From Arthrobacter burdickii (GTDB lineage Bacteria > Actinomycetota > Actinomycetes > Actinomycetales > Micrococcaceae), in assembly GCF_030433645.1 (NCBI RefSeq), contig NZ_JAROCG010000001.1, positions 2,232,001 through 2,296,000 of the forward strand: a DNA stretch of 64,000 nucleotides, in the 5' to 3' direction. The stretch's first letter is position 1. Each line of letters opens with the position of its first letter. A model generated the notes under the pieces. The model saw only the letters and a list, made by a program, of their open reading frames with translations, was not told the DNA's origin and did no database searches. Shown piece after piece: positions 48,580-57,808 of the stretch. Position numbers and translations under genes: made by a program.

Positions 48580-48984
48580 GTGGCCGTAAAGATTCGCCTC
48601 AAGCGCATGGGCAAGATCCGCGCACCTTTCTACCGTGTCGTCGTCATGGATGCACGCTCCAAGCGTGATGGCCGTGCCCTCGAAGAAATCGGCAAGTACA
48701 ACCCCACCGAGGAGCCCTCGTTCATCGAGATCGACTCCGACCGTGCGCAGTACTGGCTCGGCGTCGGCGCCCAGCCGACCGAGCAGGTCTCCGTGCTGCT
48801 GAAGATCACCGGTGACTGGCAGAAGTTCAAGGGACTCAAGGGCCAGGAAGGCACCCTGAGGACCAAGGCAGCCAAGGAATCGTTCGTCGCCCCCGAAAAG
48901 GGTTCCGTGATCGTCCCCGAGGCCATTACGCCGAAGGCGAAGAAGAACGACGACGCCGCCGCGGAAGCGACCGAGGCAGAGTAA
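48580..48984 (+). CDS. rpsP: 30S ribosomal protein S16
   Basis: A 134-residue S16 ([47 protein letters not shown]) with an Ala/Glu-rich C-terminal extension common in actinobacteria. GTG at 48580 was chosen at the start of the conserved sequence, with AAGGAG 11 nt upstream. A -10-like TAGATT at 48446-48451 suggests a leader of about 120 nt. First gene of the rpsP-khpA-rimM-trmD cluster. Confidence 0.95.
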   Translation: MAVKIRLKRMGKIRAPFYRVVVMDARSKRDGRALEEIGKYNPTEEPSFIEIDSDRAQYWLGVGAQPTEQVSVLLKITGDWQKFKGLKGQEGTLRTKAAKESFVAPEKGSVIVPEAITPKAKKNDDAAAEATEAE

Positions 48985-48985
48985 G

Positions 48986-49231
48986 TTGCTGGCCGAAGCT
49001 CTGGAGCACCTCGTCCGCGGCATCGTCGACAACCCGGACGACGTCCGGGTCTCCGCGAAGAACAACCGCCGCGGTGAGACGCTCGAGGTCCGCGTCCACC
49101 AGGAGGACCTCGGCCGCGTGATCGGCCGCCAGGGGCGCACCGCCCGGGCGCTGCGCACCGTGGTCGCCGCCCTCGCGGACGGCGAGCCGGTACGCGTCGA
49201 CGTCGTCGACACCGACCGCCGCCGGGGCTGA
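48986..49231 (+). CDS. khpA: KH-domain RNA-binding protein KhpA
   Basis: An 81-residue single-KH-domain protein (YlqC/KhpA). The GXXG loop is VIGRQGRTARALRTVV. In Gram-positives KhpA pairs with KhpB and binds many RNAs, affecting cell division and translation. The start TTG at 48986 lies one base after the rpsP stop. Followed by a long intra-operon hairpin. Confidence 0.92.
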   Translation: MLAEALEHLVRGIVDNPDDVRVSAKNNRRGETLEVRVHQEDLGRVIGRQGRTARALRTVVAALADGEPVRVDVVDTDRRRG

Positions 49232-49259
49232 CCCCTCCAGAGCACGGCACACCACGAAT

Positions 49260-49292
49260 CGGCCCCGCCACCAGAACCTGGTGGTGGGGCCG
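49260..49292 (+). terminator. Intra-operon hairpin between khpA and rimM
   Basis: 15-bp arms (CGGCCCCGCCACCAG at 49260-49274; 49278-49292) with one G-U pair and an AAC loop. The following sequence ACCAGTTTCCCCC has only a short T-run. It may attenuate rimM-trmD relative to rpsP. Confidence 0.55.
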
Positions 49293-49358
49293 ACCAGTTT
49301 CCCCCGTAATCCCGCACCACGCCGGACCACCCGTGGCACAACCAGCAGGAGCAGCACG

Positions 49359-49931
49359 ATGGAAGTACTCGTAGCCAGGATCGGCAAGCCCCACGGCATT
49401 CGGGGCGAGGTGACCGTCCAGCTCTTCACCGACGCCCCCGAGGACCGTTTCGAGCCCGGCGAGACATTCCGGGTCGAGGACGCCGCCGTCTCCGAGCTGA
49501 CCGTCGCCAAGGCCCGGTGGAACAAGGACATCCTGATCGTGGGCTTCGAGCAGGTCGCCGATCGCAACCAGGCGGAGACGCTGCGCGGCGCCCGGCTCTT
49601 CATCGACTCCGACGGGACGGACGACGGCGACGACGACTCCTGGTACGAGCACGAGCTCGTCGGCCTCGATGCCCGCGTCGAGGGCGCGTCCGTGGGCAAG
49701 GTCACCGGCCTGCGGACGATGGCCGTCCAGGACCTGCTGGTCGTCGAACTCGCCGACGGCCACGAGGCCCTCGTGCCGTTCGTCGGCGAGATCGTACCCG
49801 AGGTGGATCCCGAGGGCGGCTTCGTGACGATCGTGCCGCCGGCGGGACTCTTCGACCTCAACACCCCCGGCTCCAACCAGGCACCCGACGACGGCGACGA
49901 CGACGGAGCTTCAGAGGAGGCCCGCGACTAG
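49359..49931 (+). CDS. rimM: 16S rRNA processing protein RimM
   Basis: A 190-residue ribosome maturation factor that assists 30S assembly around S19. The RimM N domain ([20 protein letters not shown]) and PRC-barrel C domain ([20 protein letters not shown]) are present. The C-terminus is an acidic extension ([13 protein letters not shown]). ATG at 49359 has CAGGAG upstream. The stop overlaps the trmD GTG by one base. Confidence 0.94.
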   Translation: MEVLVARIGKPHGIRGEVTVQLFTDAPEDRFEPGETFRVEDAAVSELTVAKARWNKDILIVGFEQVADRNQAETLRGARLFIDSDGTDDGDDDSWYEHELVGLDARVEGASVGKVTGLRTMAVQDLLVVELADGHEALVPFVGEIVPEVDPEGGFVTIVPPAGLFDLNTPGSNQAPDDGDDDGASEEARD

Positions 49932-50722
49932 TGCGCATCGACGTCGTCTCCATCTTCCCGGAGTACCTTGCCGCCCTCGACCTGTCGCTGATCGGCAAGG
50001 CCCGGCAGGACGGCGTCCTCGACGTACGGGTCCATGACCTCCGCTCCTTCACGACGGACCGGCACCGGACTGTCGACGACACCCCGTACGGAGGCGGAGC
50101 CGGCATGGTCATGAAGGCCGAGCCGTGGGCCCTGGCGCTCGAAGCGGTCCTCGCCGGGTCGCCCGCGGACGGGAACCGCCCCACCCTGATCGTCCCCTCA
50201 CCGGCCGGAGCCGTGTTCAACCAGGCCATGGCGCACGAGTTCGCGGAGCTCGACCACCTCGTCTTCGCCTGCGGACGGTACGAGGGGATCGACGAGCGGG
50301 CGATCGACTGGGCGCGCGGGGCGTTCGACGTCCGCCCCGTCTCCCTCGGCGACTACGTCCTCAACGGCGGGGAGGTCGCCGTCCTCGCGATGGTCGAGGC
50401 CGTCGCCCGGCTGATCCCCGGCGTGGTCGGCAACCCGGAATCGCTCGTGGAGGAGTCCCACTCCGACGGCCTGCTGGAATACCCGGTCTACACCAAACCG
50501 TCGTCCTGGCGCGGCAGGGAGATCCCCGACGTCCTGCTGAGCGGCAACCACGCGAGGATCGCGCAGTGGCGACGGCTCGAGCAGTTCCACCGGACGGCGG
50601 AGCGGCGCCCCGACCTGCTGGCGGGCGTCGACACCGCGTTGCTGACGAAGGCGGACCTCAAGGCGCTGCGAGAGGCCGGGTTCGACGTCGTCGACGGCAG
50701 GCTGACCCGCCCGTCGCATTAG
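49931..50722 (+). CDS. trmD: tRNA (guanine37-N1)-methyltransferase
   Basis: A 263-residue SPOUT methyltransferase adding m1G37 to tRNAs and preventing frameshifts. Segments seen are [43 protein letters not shown] and the trefoil-knot SAM loop [20 protein letters not shown] at 49931 overlaps the rimM stop (TAGTG). Normal length. Confidence 0.95.
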   Translation: MRIDVVSIFPEYLAALDLSLIGKARQDGVLDVRVHDLRSFTTDRHRTVDDTPYGGGAGMVMKAEPWALALEAVLAGSPADGNRPTLIVPSPAGAVFNQAMAHEFAELDHLVFACGRYEGIDERAIDWARGAFDVRPVSLGDYVLNGGEVAVLAMVEAVARLIPGVVGNPESLVEESHSDGLLEYPVYTKPSSWRGREIPDVLLSGNHARIAQWRRLEQFHRTAERRPDLLAGVDTALLTKADLKALREAGFDVVDGRLTRPSH

Positions 50723-50933
50723 CAGTTGGTCCCGCTCCTGTGGAATAATCGTAGATTGTGTCCACTGGGCCGGACCCTGCCACAGGGGGCGTCCAGCCAA
50801 CAGTCCCACACCGGCCACCGAATCTCCGGATCGGCCGGAATCCTGCTTCGGCGGCATTGCCCGGGCCCCGCGCCCTGTCCTTGACCGCCGTGACCAACGT
50901 GAATGACCTGTGGCGTTCGCCAGGAGTATCAGT

Positions 50934-51293
50934 ATGCATATTCTCGATTCCGTTGACGCCGGATCCTTCCGCGACAACGTCCCCGACTTCCGCGCGGGCG
51001 ACACCGTCAACGTCCACGTCAACATCATCGAAGGCAAGAACACCCGTGTTCAGATCTTCAAGGGCTTCGTCGTCGGCCGCCAGGGCGACGGCATCCGCGA
51101 GACCTTCACGGTCCGCAAGGTGAGCTTCGGTGTCGGCGTGGAGCGTACGTTCCCCGTCCACAGCCCGGTCCTCGACAAGATCGAGGTCGTCTCCAAGGGC
51201 GATGTGCGCCGCGCCAAGCTGTACTACATGCGCGAACTGCGCGGCAAGGCAGCCAAGATCAAGGAGAAGCGCGACCCCAAGACGGTCAAGTAA
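50934..51293 (+). CDS. rplS: 50S ribosomal protein L19
   Basis: A 119-residue L19 ([29 protein letters not shown]-like [30 protein letters not shown]). ATG at 50934 has CAGGAG 7 nt upstream. The 211-nt spacer after trmD is long enough for its own promoter and leader; a TAGATT box at 50752-50757 is the best -10 candidate there. Nothing else was recognised in that spacer. Confidence 0.95.
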   Translation: MHILDSVDAGSFRDNVPDFRAGDTVNVHVNIIEGKNTRVQIFKGFVVGRQGDGIRETFTVRKVSFGVGVERTFPVHSPVLDKIEVVSKGDVRRAKLYYMRELRGKAAKIKEKRDPKTVK

Positions 51294-51303
51294 CCTCCTG
51301 AAG

Positions 51304-51987
51304 GTGCACGAAACCCCCGCTTCCCGGCTTCCGGCCGGAGAGCACACGAAACGCCGGTCCCGCTGTGCGGGCTGGCGTTTCGTGTTCTCCGCCGTCCTCG
51401 TCGCAGCCCTTCTCACGGGGCTCGTGCGCGGTTTCCTCGTCGACGTCTATTTCATCCCGTCAGCCTCCATGGAGCCCCTGCTCAGGGAAGGCGACCGGGT
51501 GCTCGTCAGCAAGGTCGAGGACACGCCTGGCACCGTGCAGCGCGGGGACGTCGTCGTCTTCGACGGCCGCGGGTCCTTCGACCCCATCACCGACCCGCGC
51601 AGCCTCCCGGAACGCCTGGTCGCCGGCACGGCCCAGTGGCTCGGGCTGGCGGGGAGCGACACGGTCTACGTGAAGCGCGTGATCGGCATCGGCGGGGACC
51701 GGGTGGCCTGCTGCTCCGACGGCGGGCGCTTGACTCTCAACGGGAACCCCGTCGACGAACCGTACGTCCATCCGGGGGATGCGGCGAGCGATCTCGACTT
51801 TGACGTCGTCGTTCCCGAGGGCCGGATCTGGCTCCTCGGGGACCACCGCTCGGTCTCCATGGACTCCCGTTCGCTGCTCGGTGCAGCCGGCGGAGGCCTC
51901 GTCGCGGAGGATCGCATCATCGGACGGGCCTTTCAGCTAGTCTGGCCATTTGACAGGTATGCTCCGATCACCAGGCCGGTCGGCTGA
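51304..51987 (+). CDS. lepB: Signal peptidase I (first of two)
   Basis: A 227-residue membrane protease removing Sec signal peptides. One N-terminal helix (FVFSAVLVAALLTGLVRGFL) is followed by the nucleophile Ser in IPSASMEPLLREGDRVLV and the general-base Lys in VYVKRVIGIGGDRV; the C-terminal box is WLLGDHRSVSMDSR. GTG at 51304 begins 10 nt after rplS. A second signal peptidase follows within 100 nt. The different spacing around the catalytic domain suggests distinct substrates. Confidence 0.92.
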   Translation: MHETPASRLPAGEHTKRRSRCAGWRFVFSAVLVAALLTGLVRGFLVDVYFIPSASMEPLLREGDRVLVSKVEDTPGTVQRGDVVVFDGRGSFDPITDPRSLPERLVAGTAQWLGLAGSDTVYVKRVIGIGGDRVACCSDGGRLTLNGNPVDEPYVHPGDAASDLDFDVVVPEGRIWLLGDHRSVSMDSRSLLGAAGGGLVAEDRIIGRAFQLVWPFDRYAPITRPVG

Positions 51988-52079
51988 AGCGACCGCCCTA
52001 GCGGCGCGGATGCCGCACCAGCGGGACTCCCTTCGGTGGAGGGGCCGCCGTGTACCACGACCACAGAGGAAACCAGCAC

Positions 52080-52916
52080 ATGGCACGGAGCTTCCGCAGG
52101 AAGTCGGCCGCGGGGGAACCCGCAGCACACTCGTTCGATCCCGACGCCGCCGCGACGGAGGCTCCCTCCGCCGACGGGATGCGGGACCGGAAGCGGGACC
52201 CGAAGCGGGACGCGAAGGACTCCGACCGGGGCTTCGGGGCGTGGCTGAAGGAGATCGGGACGATCGTCGTGATCGCGCTGGTGCTGTCCTTCCTCATCAA
52301 GACCTTCCTGTTCCGCGCGTTCTTCATCCCGTCCGGCTCCATGGAGGAGACCCTCGAGATCGACGACCGGATCTTCGTCAACCAGCTCGTGCCGCAGCCC
52401 TTCGACCTGCAGCACGGTGACATCGTCGTCTTCCGTGACACCAAGGGCTGGCTCCCGCCGCAGGCGGAGTCCAGCGTGAGCTGGTTCAAGGAAGCGCTCA
52501 TCTTCGTCGGCCTCGCTCCCGACGAGTCGCAGCAGCACCTCGTGAAGCGCGTCATCGGACTCCCCAGCGACCATGTCATCTGCTGCGACGCCGAGGGCCG
52601 CATCACCGTCAACGGGGAGCCCCTCGAGGAGCCCTACCTCTTCCCCGGCGCCAATCCTTCGGACCTCCCGTTCGACGTCGTCGTGCCCGAGGGCAAGGTG
52701 TGGGTCATGGGAGACCACCGCAACGCCTCCGCGGACTCCCGGGCCAACCGCGACAAGCCCGGTGAGGGCTTCGTCGACATCGAGGACATCGAGGGCAGGG
52801 CCGCCGTCATCGCCTGGCCGCTGGACCGCATCGGCTTCCTCGGCAACCACCCGGAGGTGTTCGACGGCATCCCCGATCCCGAGCCCTCAGCACAACCCAC
52901 TCCTACCGGATCATGA
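52080..52916 (+). CDS. lepB: Signal peptidase I (second of two)
   Basis: A 278-residue signal peptidase I with a charged cytoplasmic N-terminus ([16 protein letters not shown]), one helix ([20 protein letters not shown]), catalytic Ser in [19 protein letters not shown], Lys in [11 protein letters not shown] and [16 protein letters not shown] at 52080 follows GAGGAAA. It overlaps rnhB by 4 nt (ATGA). It is longer and closer to the typical actinobacterial LepB than the preceding copy. Confidence 0.93.
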   Translation: MARSFRRKSAAGEPAAHSFDPDAAATEAPSADGMRDRKRDPKRDAKDSDRGFGAWLKEIGTIVVIALVLSFLIKTFLFRAFFIPSGSMEETLEIDDRIFVNQLVPQPFDLQHGDIVVFRDTKGWLPPQAESSVSWFKEALIFVGLAPDESQQHLVKRVIGLPSDHVICCDAEGRITVNGEPLEEPYLFPGANPSDLPFDVVVPEGKVWVMGDHRNASADSRANRDKPGEGFVDIEDIEGRAAVIAWPLDRIGFLGNHPEVFDGIPDPEPSAQPTPTGS

Positions 52917-53647
52917 CGGCCCTCCGGAAGAAACGCTCCTCAGCTCCCACCCTGAGCGTCGAGAAGTCCTTCGCCGTGGACGGCCACCGCTACATCGCCG
53001 GGTGCGACGAGGTGGGCAGGGGAGCGCTGGCCGGCCCCGTATCGGTCGGCGTCGTCGTCGTCGACCTCGATGCGGCTCCCGGCCTGCGGGGCGTCCGCGA
53101 CAGCAAACTCCTCCTGCCGGCCGAGCGCCAGGCACTCGTGCCACGCATCCGGCGCTGGTCCGTGGCCTCCGCCGTGGGGCACGCATCGGCCGCGGAGATC
53201 GACGCGCTGGGGCTGATGGCCGCACTGCGGACCGCGGGCAGCCGTGCCTGGGCAGCCGTCCTCGACACCGTGACGCCCGACGCCGTCATCCTCGACGGCA
53301 ACCACGATTGGCTCTCCGCCCGGTCCCAGGGCGTCCTGTTCGACGGCGAGAGCCCCGCGGCACCCGCCATCGGCTGCACGGCTCCCGTGCACACCCGGAT
53401 CAAGGCGGACCTCAAGTGCCTGAGCGTCGCAGCGGCCAGCGTCCTGGCCAAGGTCGAGCGCGACGCCCTGATGGTCTCCCTGGCCGCTGACCATCCCGCG
53501 TTCGGCTGGGACGGGAACAAGGGGTACGCCACCGAGGGGCACCGTGCAGCCATCGACGCCCTGGGGCCCAGCGAGTATCACCGAAAGACCTGGCGGCTGG
53601 GAAGCCAGGACAGGACCGGCATGCCACACGCGGAAATTGGGGGATGA
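52913..53647 (+). CDS. rnhB: Ribonuclease HII
   Basis: A 244-residue enzyme cutting RNA in RNA-DNA hybrids and single ribonucleotides in DNA. The catalytic motif is [18 protein letters not shown] near residues 27-44. Further acidic residues are in [12 protein letters not shown], and [20 protein letters not shown] is conserved. Co-translated with the upstream signal peptidase. Confidence 0.95.
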   Translation: MTALRKKRSSAPTLSVEKSFAVDGHRYIAGCDEVGRGALAGPVSVGVVVVDLDAAPGLRGVRDSKLLLPAERQALVPRIRRWSVASAVGHASAAEIDALGLMAALRTAGSRAWAAVLDTVTPDAVILDGNHDWLSARSQGVLFDGESPAAPAIGCTAPVHTRIKADLKCLSVAAASVLAKVERDALMVSLAADHPAFGWDGNKGYATEGHRAAIDALGPSEYHRKTWRLGSQDRTGMPHAEIGG

Positions 53648-53654
53648 TTGTCGA

Positions 53655-53978
53655 ATGAGTGCTGAGGATCTTGAAAACTACGAAACCGACATGGAGCTCC
53701 AGCTCTACCGCGAGTACCGGGACGTCGTGGGTCTCTTCAGCTACGTCGTGGAGACGGAGCGCCGGTTCTACCTGGCCAACAACGTGGACCTGCAGGCGCG
53801 CTCGGCCGACGGGGAGGTCTACTTCGACCTGACCCTCCAGGACGCCTGGGTCTGGGACGTGTACCGTTCAGCGCGGTTCGTGAAAAACGTCCGCGTCATC
53901 ACGTTCAAGGACGTCAACGTCGAGGAGCTCTCGAAGTCGGACGACATCGCCCTGCCGAAGGACGGCACACTGGGCTGA
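53655..53978 (+). CDS. DUF2469 family protein
   Basis: A 107-residue acidic protein nearly invariant in actinobacteria (SAEDLENYETDMELQLYREY, RDVVGLFSYVVETERRFYLA, DAWVWDVYRSARFVKNV). It is encoded directly after rnhB, as in mycobacteria. Function unknown. The 152-bp spacer after it has three degenerate copies of GGCTGATCGGCCC. Confidence 0.9.
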   Translation: MSAEDLENYETDMELQLYREYRDVVGLFSYVVETERRFYLANNVDLQARSADGEVYFDLTLQDAWVWDVYRSARFVKNVRVITFKDVNVEELSKSDDIALPKDGTLG

Positions 53979-54130
53979 CCGGCCCCGGCCGGCCGACCCC
54001 TCGAGGCTGGCCGACTTTTCTGGGCTGATCGGCCCTCTGCTGGCTGATCGGCCCACTGGCTGGTCGTCCCTTCCGCTGGTCGGCCCTCACGCGGCCGGGT
54101 CGTCGTCCGCCCCGCGGCCGGATCCTCCCC

Positions 54131-54424
54131 TCACACGGCCGGGTCGTCCGTCCCGCCGTAGGGGAAGGCGTCCTCGCCGTCGAGCGGGACGTCTGCTGCC
54201 TGTTCGAGCCGGTCCGCTTCCGATCCACCCGTGCCTTCACCGGCGATGCCGCCCCCATAGCCGTCGTCGCCGGATTCGGCGGGCATCCCCTGTTCCTGGA
54301 GGTCCGCCTCCGAACCGCCCGTCCCGGTACCGGCTCGGTCCGCGCCCCCGGGGCGCCCGGTCGCTCCCTGTTCCTGCAGGTCCGCCTCGGATCCGTCTTG
54401 CAGGATGTCGCTGGATTCTGACAC
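54131..54424 (-). CDS. Small acidic protein with three SEAD(L/R)xEQ repeats
   Basis: A 97-residue strongly acidic protein, probably disordered. The segment G-S-E-A-D-L-Q-E-Q occurs twice and GSEADRLEQ once, spaced about 30 residues. Similar short proteins are frequent in Arthrobacter, but I do not know a function. GTG at 54424 with GGAGG 5 nt upstream supports a real gene. Divergent from yraN. Confidence 0.7.
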   Translation of the reverse strand: MSESSDILQDGSEADLQEQGATGRPGGADRAGTGTGGSEADLQEQGMPAESGDDGYGGGIAGEGTGGSEADRLEQAADVPLDGEDAFPYGGTDDPAV

Positions 54425-54656
54425 GGTGTCCTCCGTTCTCCCTCCGGGCCGACGTCGGGTCGACGTCGCTTCTCTCGTCCACGGTACGAGGGGCGGGGGG
54501 CCTGTGCCACCGCTTTCTTCCCTAACCCACGGCGTACGGTCGGCGTGCCGGTCGGGCAGGTTCCGGCCGGCACCCGACCCGGTGTTGTCCACATAGCCCC
54601 TCACGCCGCGGCGTGCGTCTGCCGCTTCCCCGAGGCTGGGAGAGGAGGTGGAAGCC

Positions 54657-55013
54657 ATGGTGGCAAAGGATCAGCTGGGGCGTCGCGGGGAGGCAACGGC
54701 GGCGGTCTTCCTCGAGCAGGCGGGCCTGAGGATCGTCGACCGTAACTGGCGGTGCCCGGTGGGGGAGATCGATCTCGTCGCGGTCGACGGATCGACGCTG
54801 GTGATCGTCGAGGTGAAGACGCGGAGCTCGGACGACTTCGGGCAGCCGCTGGAGGCGATCACGGCGAGCAAGCTGGAGCGGCTGTACCGGCTCGCGTCCA
54901 CGTGGGCCCGCGTGCACAACCTGCGGTTCAGCGGATTCCGCATCGACGCCGTGGGCGTGCTCGACGACGGTTCCGGAGCACCGCGTATCGAGCACGTGCG
55001 GGCGGTGATCTGA
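54657..55013 (+). CDS. YraN/UPF0102 family nuclease-fold protein
   Basis: A 118-residue protein of the Holliday-junction-resolvase-like fold. Visible are LGRRGEATAAVFLEQAGLRI, CPVGEIDLVAVDG and VIVEVKTRSSDDFG, whose Asp, Glu and Lys match the PD-(D/E)xK pattern. It lies next to rnhB and comM in most actinobacteria. ATG at 54657 was preferred over GTG 54648 because GAGGAGG is 8 nt upstream. Confidence 0.88.
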   Translation: MVAKDQLGRRGEATAAVFLEQAGLRIVDRNWRCPVGEIDLVAVDGSTLVIVEVKTRSSDDFGQPLEAITASKLERLYRLASTWARVHNLRFSGFRIDAVGVLDDGSGAPRIEHVRAVI

Positions 55014-55015
55014 CG

Positions 55016-56548
55016 GTGCTCGGCCGGACGTACGCGGTGTCGATGCTGGGCATGAACGGACACGTCGTCGAGGTCGAGGCCGATATCGGGCAGACCCTGC
55101 CCGCCTTCGTGCTGCTCGGCCTGCCCGACGCCTCGCTCAACGAGGCGAAGGACCGCATCCGGGCCGCGGCACGGAATGCCGGCGTCCCGCTCAGCCGCCG
55201 CAAGATCACGGTCAACCTGATACCGGCCTCCCTGCCCAAGCGCGGTTCGGCCTTCGACCTCGCGATCGTCATGTCCGCACTGGCTGCTGCAAGAGACGTC
55301 CGGGGCTGCGGGTCCACGGTCTTTCTCGCCGAACTGGGCCTGGACGGGCAACTCCGTCCCGTCCACGGCGTTCTGCCCGCCGTCATGGCCGCTGTGCAGG
55401 CGGGCCACACCAGCATCGTCGTCGCGGAGGAGAACGCCGCCGAGGCCGCGCTCGTCCCTGCCGCCCGAGTGCGGTCCTTCCGGTCGCTCGCGGAGGTGGC
55501 GCTGGCGTTCGGGGCGGACGGCGCGCAGGTCACGCTGCCGGATCCCGTACCGCGGCAGGAGGTGCCGGCGCCGGCAGTCCGGTCGGCGCCGCTGCGGGAC
55601 CTCTCCGACATCGCGGGCCAGCACGAGGCGAGGTACGCGCTGGAGATCGCAGCCGCCGGCGCGCACCACCTCCTCATGGTCGGGCCACCCGGGGCGGGGA
55701 AGACGATGCTGGCAGAACGCCTGTCCGGGATCCTGCCGGAGCTCGAGGACGACCATGCGATGGAGGTGACCGCGATCCACAGCCTGAGCGGTGAGCGGTA
55801 CTGCGGCGAACTGGTCCGCACGCCGCCCTTCGAGAGCCCCCACCACACCGCGACCCCTGCCGCCATCATCGGAGGAGGAAGTGGTATCCCGAGGCCCGGT
55901 GCCGCATCACGGGCGCATCGGGGCATCCTGTTCCTCGATGAGGCGCCCGAGTACGAACGCCGGGTCCTGGAGGCCCTGCGTGAACCGCTGGAGAGCGGCC
56001 GCCTCGTCCTGCACCGCGCGTCCGGAACCGCGTCCTATCCCGCCAGGTTCCAGCTCGTCCTCGCGCTCAACCCCTGTCCGTGCGGGCTTGCCAACGGCAA
56101 GGGCATCGACTGCATGTGCACGGCCCAGCAGCGTCGGCGGTACTTCAACCGGCTCTCGGGACCGCTGCTGGACCGCGTCGACCTGCAGCTCGCGGTGCAG
56201 CGGGTCGGCCTTGCCGACTACGCCGCGGGCGGGTCGGCTGAAACCTCCGCCCGTGTTGCCGAGCGGGTCGCCGCGGCGAGGAGCGCTCAGCGGGATCGAT
56301 TGCGCCCGTGGAACTACGCGACGAATGCTGAGGTGCAGGGTCGGATTCTCAGGGGCGAGCTCGCACTGCCGCGGGCAGTGACTGCATCCCTGGACAGGGC
56401 ACTGGACAGGAACCTGGTCAGCGCGCGTGGCTGGGACAGGGTCCTGCGTGTCGCCTGGACCGTGTCCGATCTCGCAGGTCGTGCCCGGCCGGATGCGGAC
56501 GATGTGGTGACGGCCCTGGGCTTCCGGCTGCAGGAGCGTGCAGCATGA
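55016..56548 (+). CDS. comM: YifB/ComM family Mg-chelatase-like AAA ATPase
   Basis: A 510-residue protein with an N-terminal S5-like domain (GLPDASLNEAKDRIRAAARN), Walker A LMVGPPGAGKTMLAERLSG near residues 221-239, Walker B GILFLDEAPEYERRVLEALR, and the C-terminal zinc/Mg-chelatase region (LNPCPCGLANGKGIDCMC). ComM is a helicase that extends branch migration in natural transformation. GTG at 55016, 2 nt after yraN. The stop overlaps dprA (ATGA). Confidence 0.93.
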   Translation: MLGRTYAVSMLGMNGHVVEVEADIGQTLPAFVLLGLPDASLNEAKDRIRAAARNAGVPLSRRKITVNLIPASLPKRGSAFDLAIVMSALAAARDVRGCGSTVFLAELGLDGQLRPVHGVLPAVMAAVQAGHTSIVVAEENAAEAALVPAARVRSFRSLAEVALAFGADGAQVTLPDPVPRQEVPAPAVRSAPLRDLSDIAGQHEARYALEIAAAGAHHLLMVGPPGAGKTMLAERLSGILPELEDDHAMEVTAIHSLSGERYCGELVRTPPFESPHHTATPAAIIGGGSGIPRPGAASRAHRGILFLDEAPEYERRVLEALREPLESGRLVLHRASGTASYPARFQLVLALNPCPCGLANGKGIDCMCTAQQRRRYFNRLSGPLLDRVDLQLAVQRVGLADYAAGGSAETSARVAERVAAARSAQRDRLRPWNYATNAEVQGRILRGELALPRAVTASLDRALDRNLVSARGWDRVLRVAWTVSDLAGRARPDADDVVTALGFRLQERAA

Positions 56549-57735
56549 GCGGGTTCGCGAGCAGCAGTCTGGCCAGGGCAGCACTGTCGAGGCTGTTCGA
56601 ACCCTCCGACACCGTCGGCCTGGGGCTGGTTTCGCTCGTGGGCCCGGTCGATGCCCTGCGCGTCGCCCGCCGGGAGATCGGCACCGGCCACGAGCTGACC
56701 CGGCACCTGTGCGAGGCACTGGGCGTCGGAGAACGCCCGAACCTCCTCGAGGAGGGGCTTGCCCGCTGGGCTCCACGCCTCGGCGACCTCGCTCCCGAGC
56801 GTGACCTGGCGACGCTCGCCCGGTTGGGTGGACGGCTGGTCGTGCCTGAATCCGAGGAGTGGCCGGAAGCGCTCGACGACCTGCAGGTCTCCGCTCCGCT
56901 GTGCCTCTGGGTGCGGGGCCGCCACCAGGTGCCCGGGATCGAGCGGCTGGCCGCTCTCGTAGGCTCCCGTGACAGCACCACCTACGGCTCCTCCGTGACG
57001 ACCGACTTGGCGTCCGGTCTCACGGCCCGCGGCTTCACGGTGGTCTCGGGCGGCGCGTACGGCATCGATGCCCAGGCCCACCGTGCCGCTCTCGCCACCA
57101 CGGACGATCGCGACGCCCCGGCAACCATCGCCCTTCTGGCCTCAGGGGTGGACCGGTACTATCCGGCTGGCAACGAGGAGCTGCTCCGTGCGATCGCGGA
57201 GCGGGGACTCCTGATCTCCGAAGTCCCGCCCGGTAGCTCTCCGACCCGATGGAGGTTCCTGCAGCGGAACCGGCTGATCGCGGCCCTCAGCGCAGTCACG
57301 GTGGTCGTCGAGGCGCGCTGGCGTTCGGGCGCGCTCAACACCGCCCACCACGCGGGCGAGTTGGGCAGGCCGGTGGGCGCGGTTCCAGGTTCCGTCCAGT
57401 CGGCCAACTCGGCGGGGTGCCACCGACTGCTGCGGGACGGCACCGCGGTCTGTGTCACGGACGCAGCCGACGTGGCGGAACTCGCTCGTCCACTGGGCGG
57501 CGAATCGGGGGATTCGGCCAGGGACGAAGCGTCGCCCGCGCGCGACCACGACGGCCTGACGATTCCCGATCTGCTGCTGCTCGACGGCCTGCCGGTCCGT
57601 GCCTCGACATCGGTCGACAAACTGTCGAGCGTCGCGGGCCTCTCCACGAAGGACGTCATCGGAGGTCTCGCACGCCTCGAACTGGCAGGCCTGGCCCAGA
57701 GGTCGGCCGATGGCTGGCGGCGACAGAAGGGCTGA
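56545..57735 (+). CDS. dprA: DNA-processing protein DprA
   Basis: A 396-residue RecA loader for incoming single-stranded DNA. The Rossmann core shows ALVGSRDSTTYGSSVTTDLA, VVSGGAYGIDAQAHRAAL, LASGVDRYYPAGNEELLRAI, and ISEVPPGSSPTRWRFLQRNR. The C-terminal winged helix is present (DLLLLDGLPVRASTSVDKLS). Coupled to comM by a 4-nt overlap; with comM it forms part of a conserved recombination cluster. Confidence 0.94.
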   Translation: MSGFASSSLARAALSRLFEPSDTVGLGLVSLVGPVDALRVARREIGTGHELTRHLCEALGVGERPNLLEEGLARWAPRLGDLAPERDLATLARLGGRLVVPESEEWPEALDDLQVSAPLCLWVRGRHQVPGIERLAALVGSRDSTTYGSSVTTDLASGLTARGFTVVSGGAYGIDAQAHRAALATTDDRDAPATIALLASGVDRYYPAGNEELLRAIAERGLLISEVPPGSSPTRWRFLQRNRLIAALSAVTVVVEARWRSGALNTAHHAGELGRPVGAVPGSVQSANSAGCHRLLRDGTAVCVTDAADVAELARPLGGESGDSARDEASPARDHDGLTIPDLLLLDGLPVRASTSVDKLSSVAGLSTKDVIGGLARLELAGLAQRSADGWRRQKG

Positions 57736-57808
57736 GGCCGGGCAGGCGCTCGGGCAGGCACGACACGAAGAGCCGGACGACGACGGACGGCACGACCGGG
57801 AGGACGTC

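Noticed and set aside
53979..54130. Degenerate GGCTGATCGGCCC copies after DUF2469 as a terminator or repeat family
   Set aside because: Copies are imperfect and irregularly spaced, with no stable hairpin centre; kept only as a remark.
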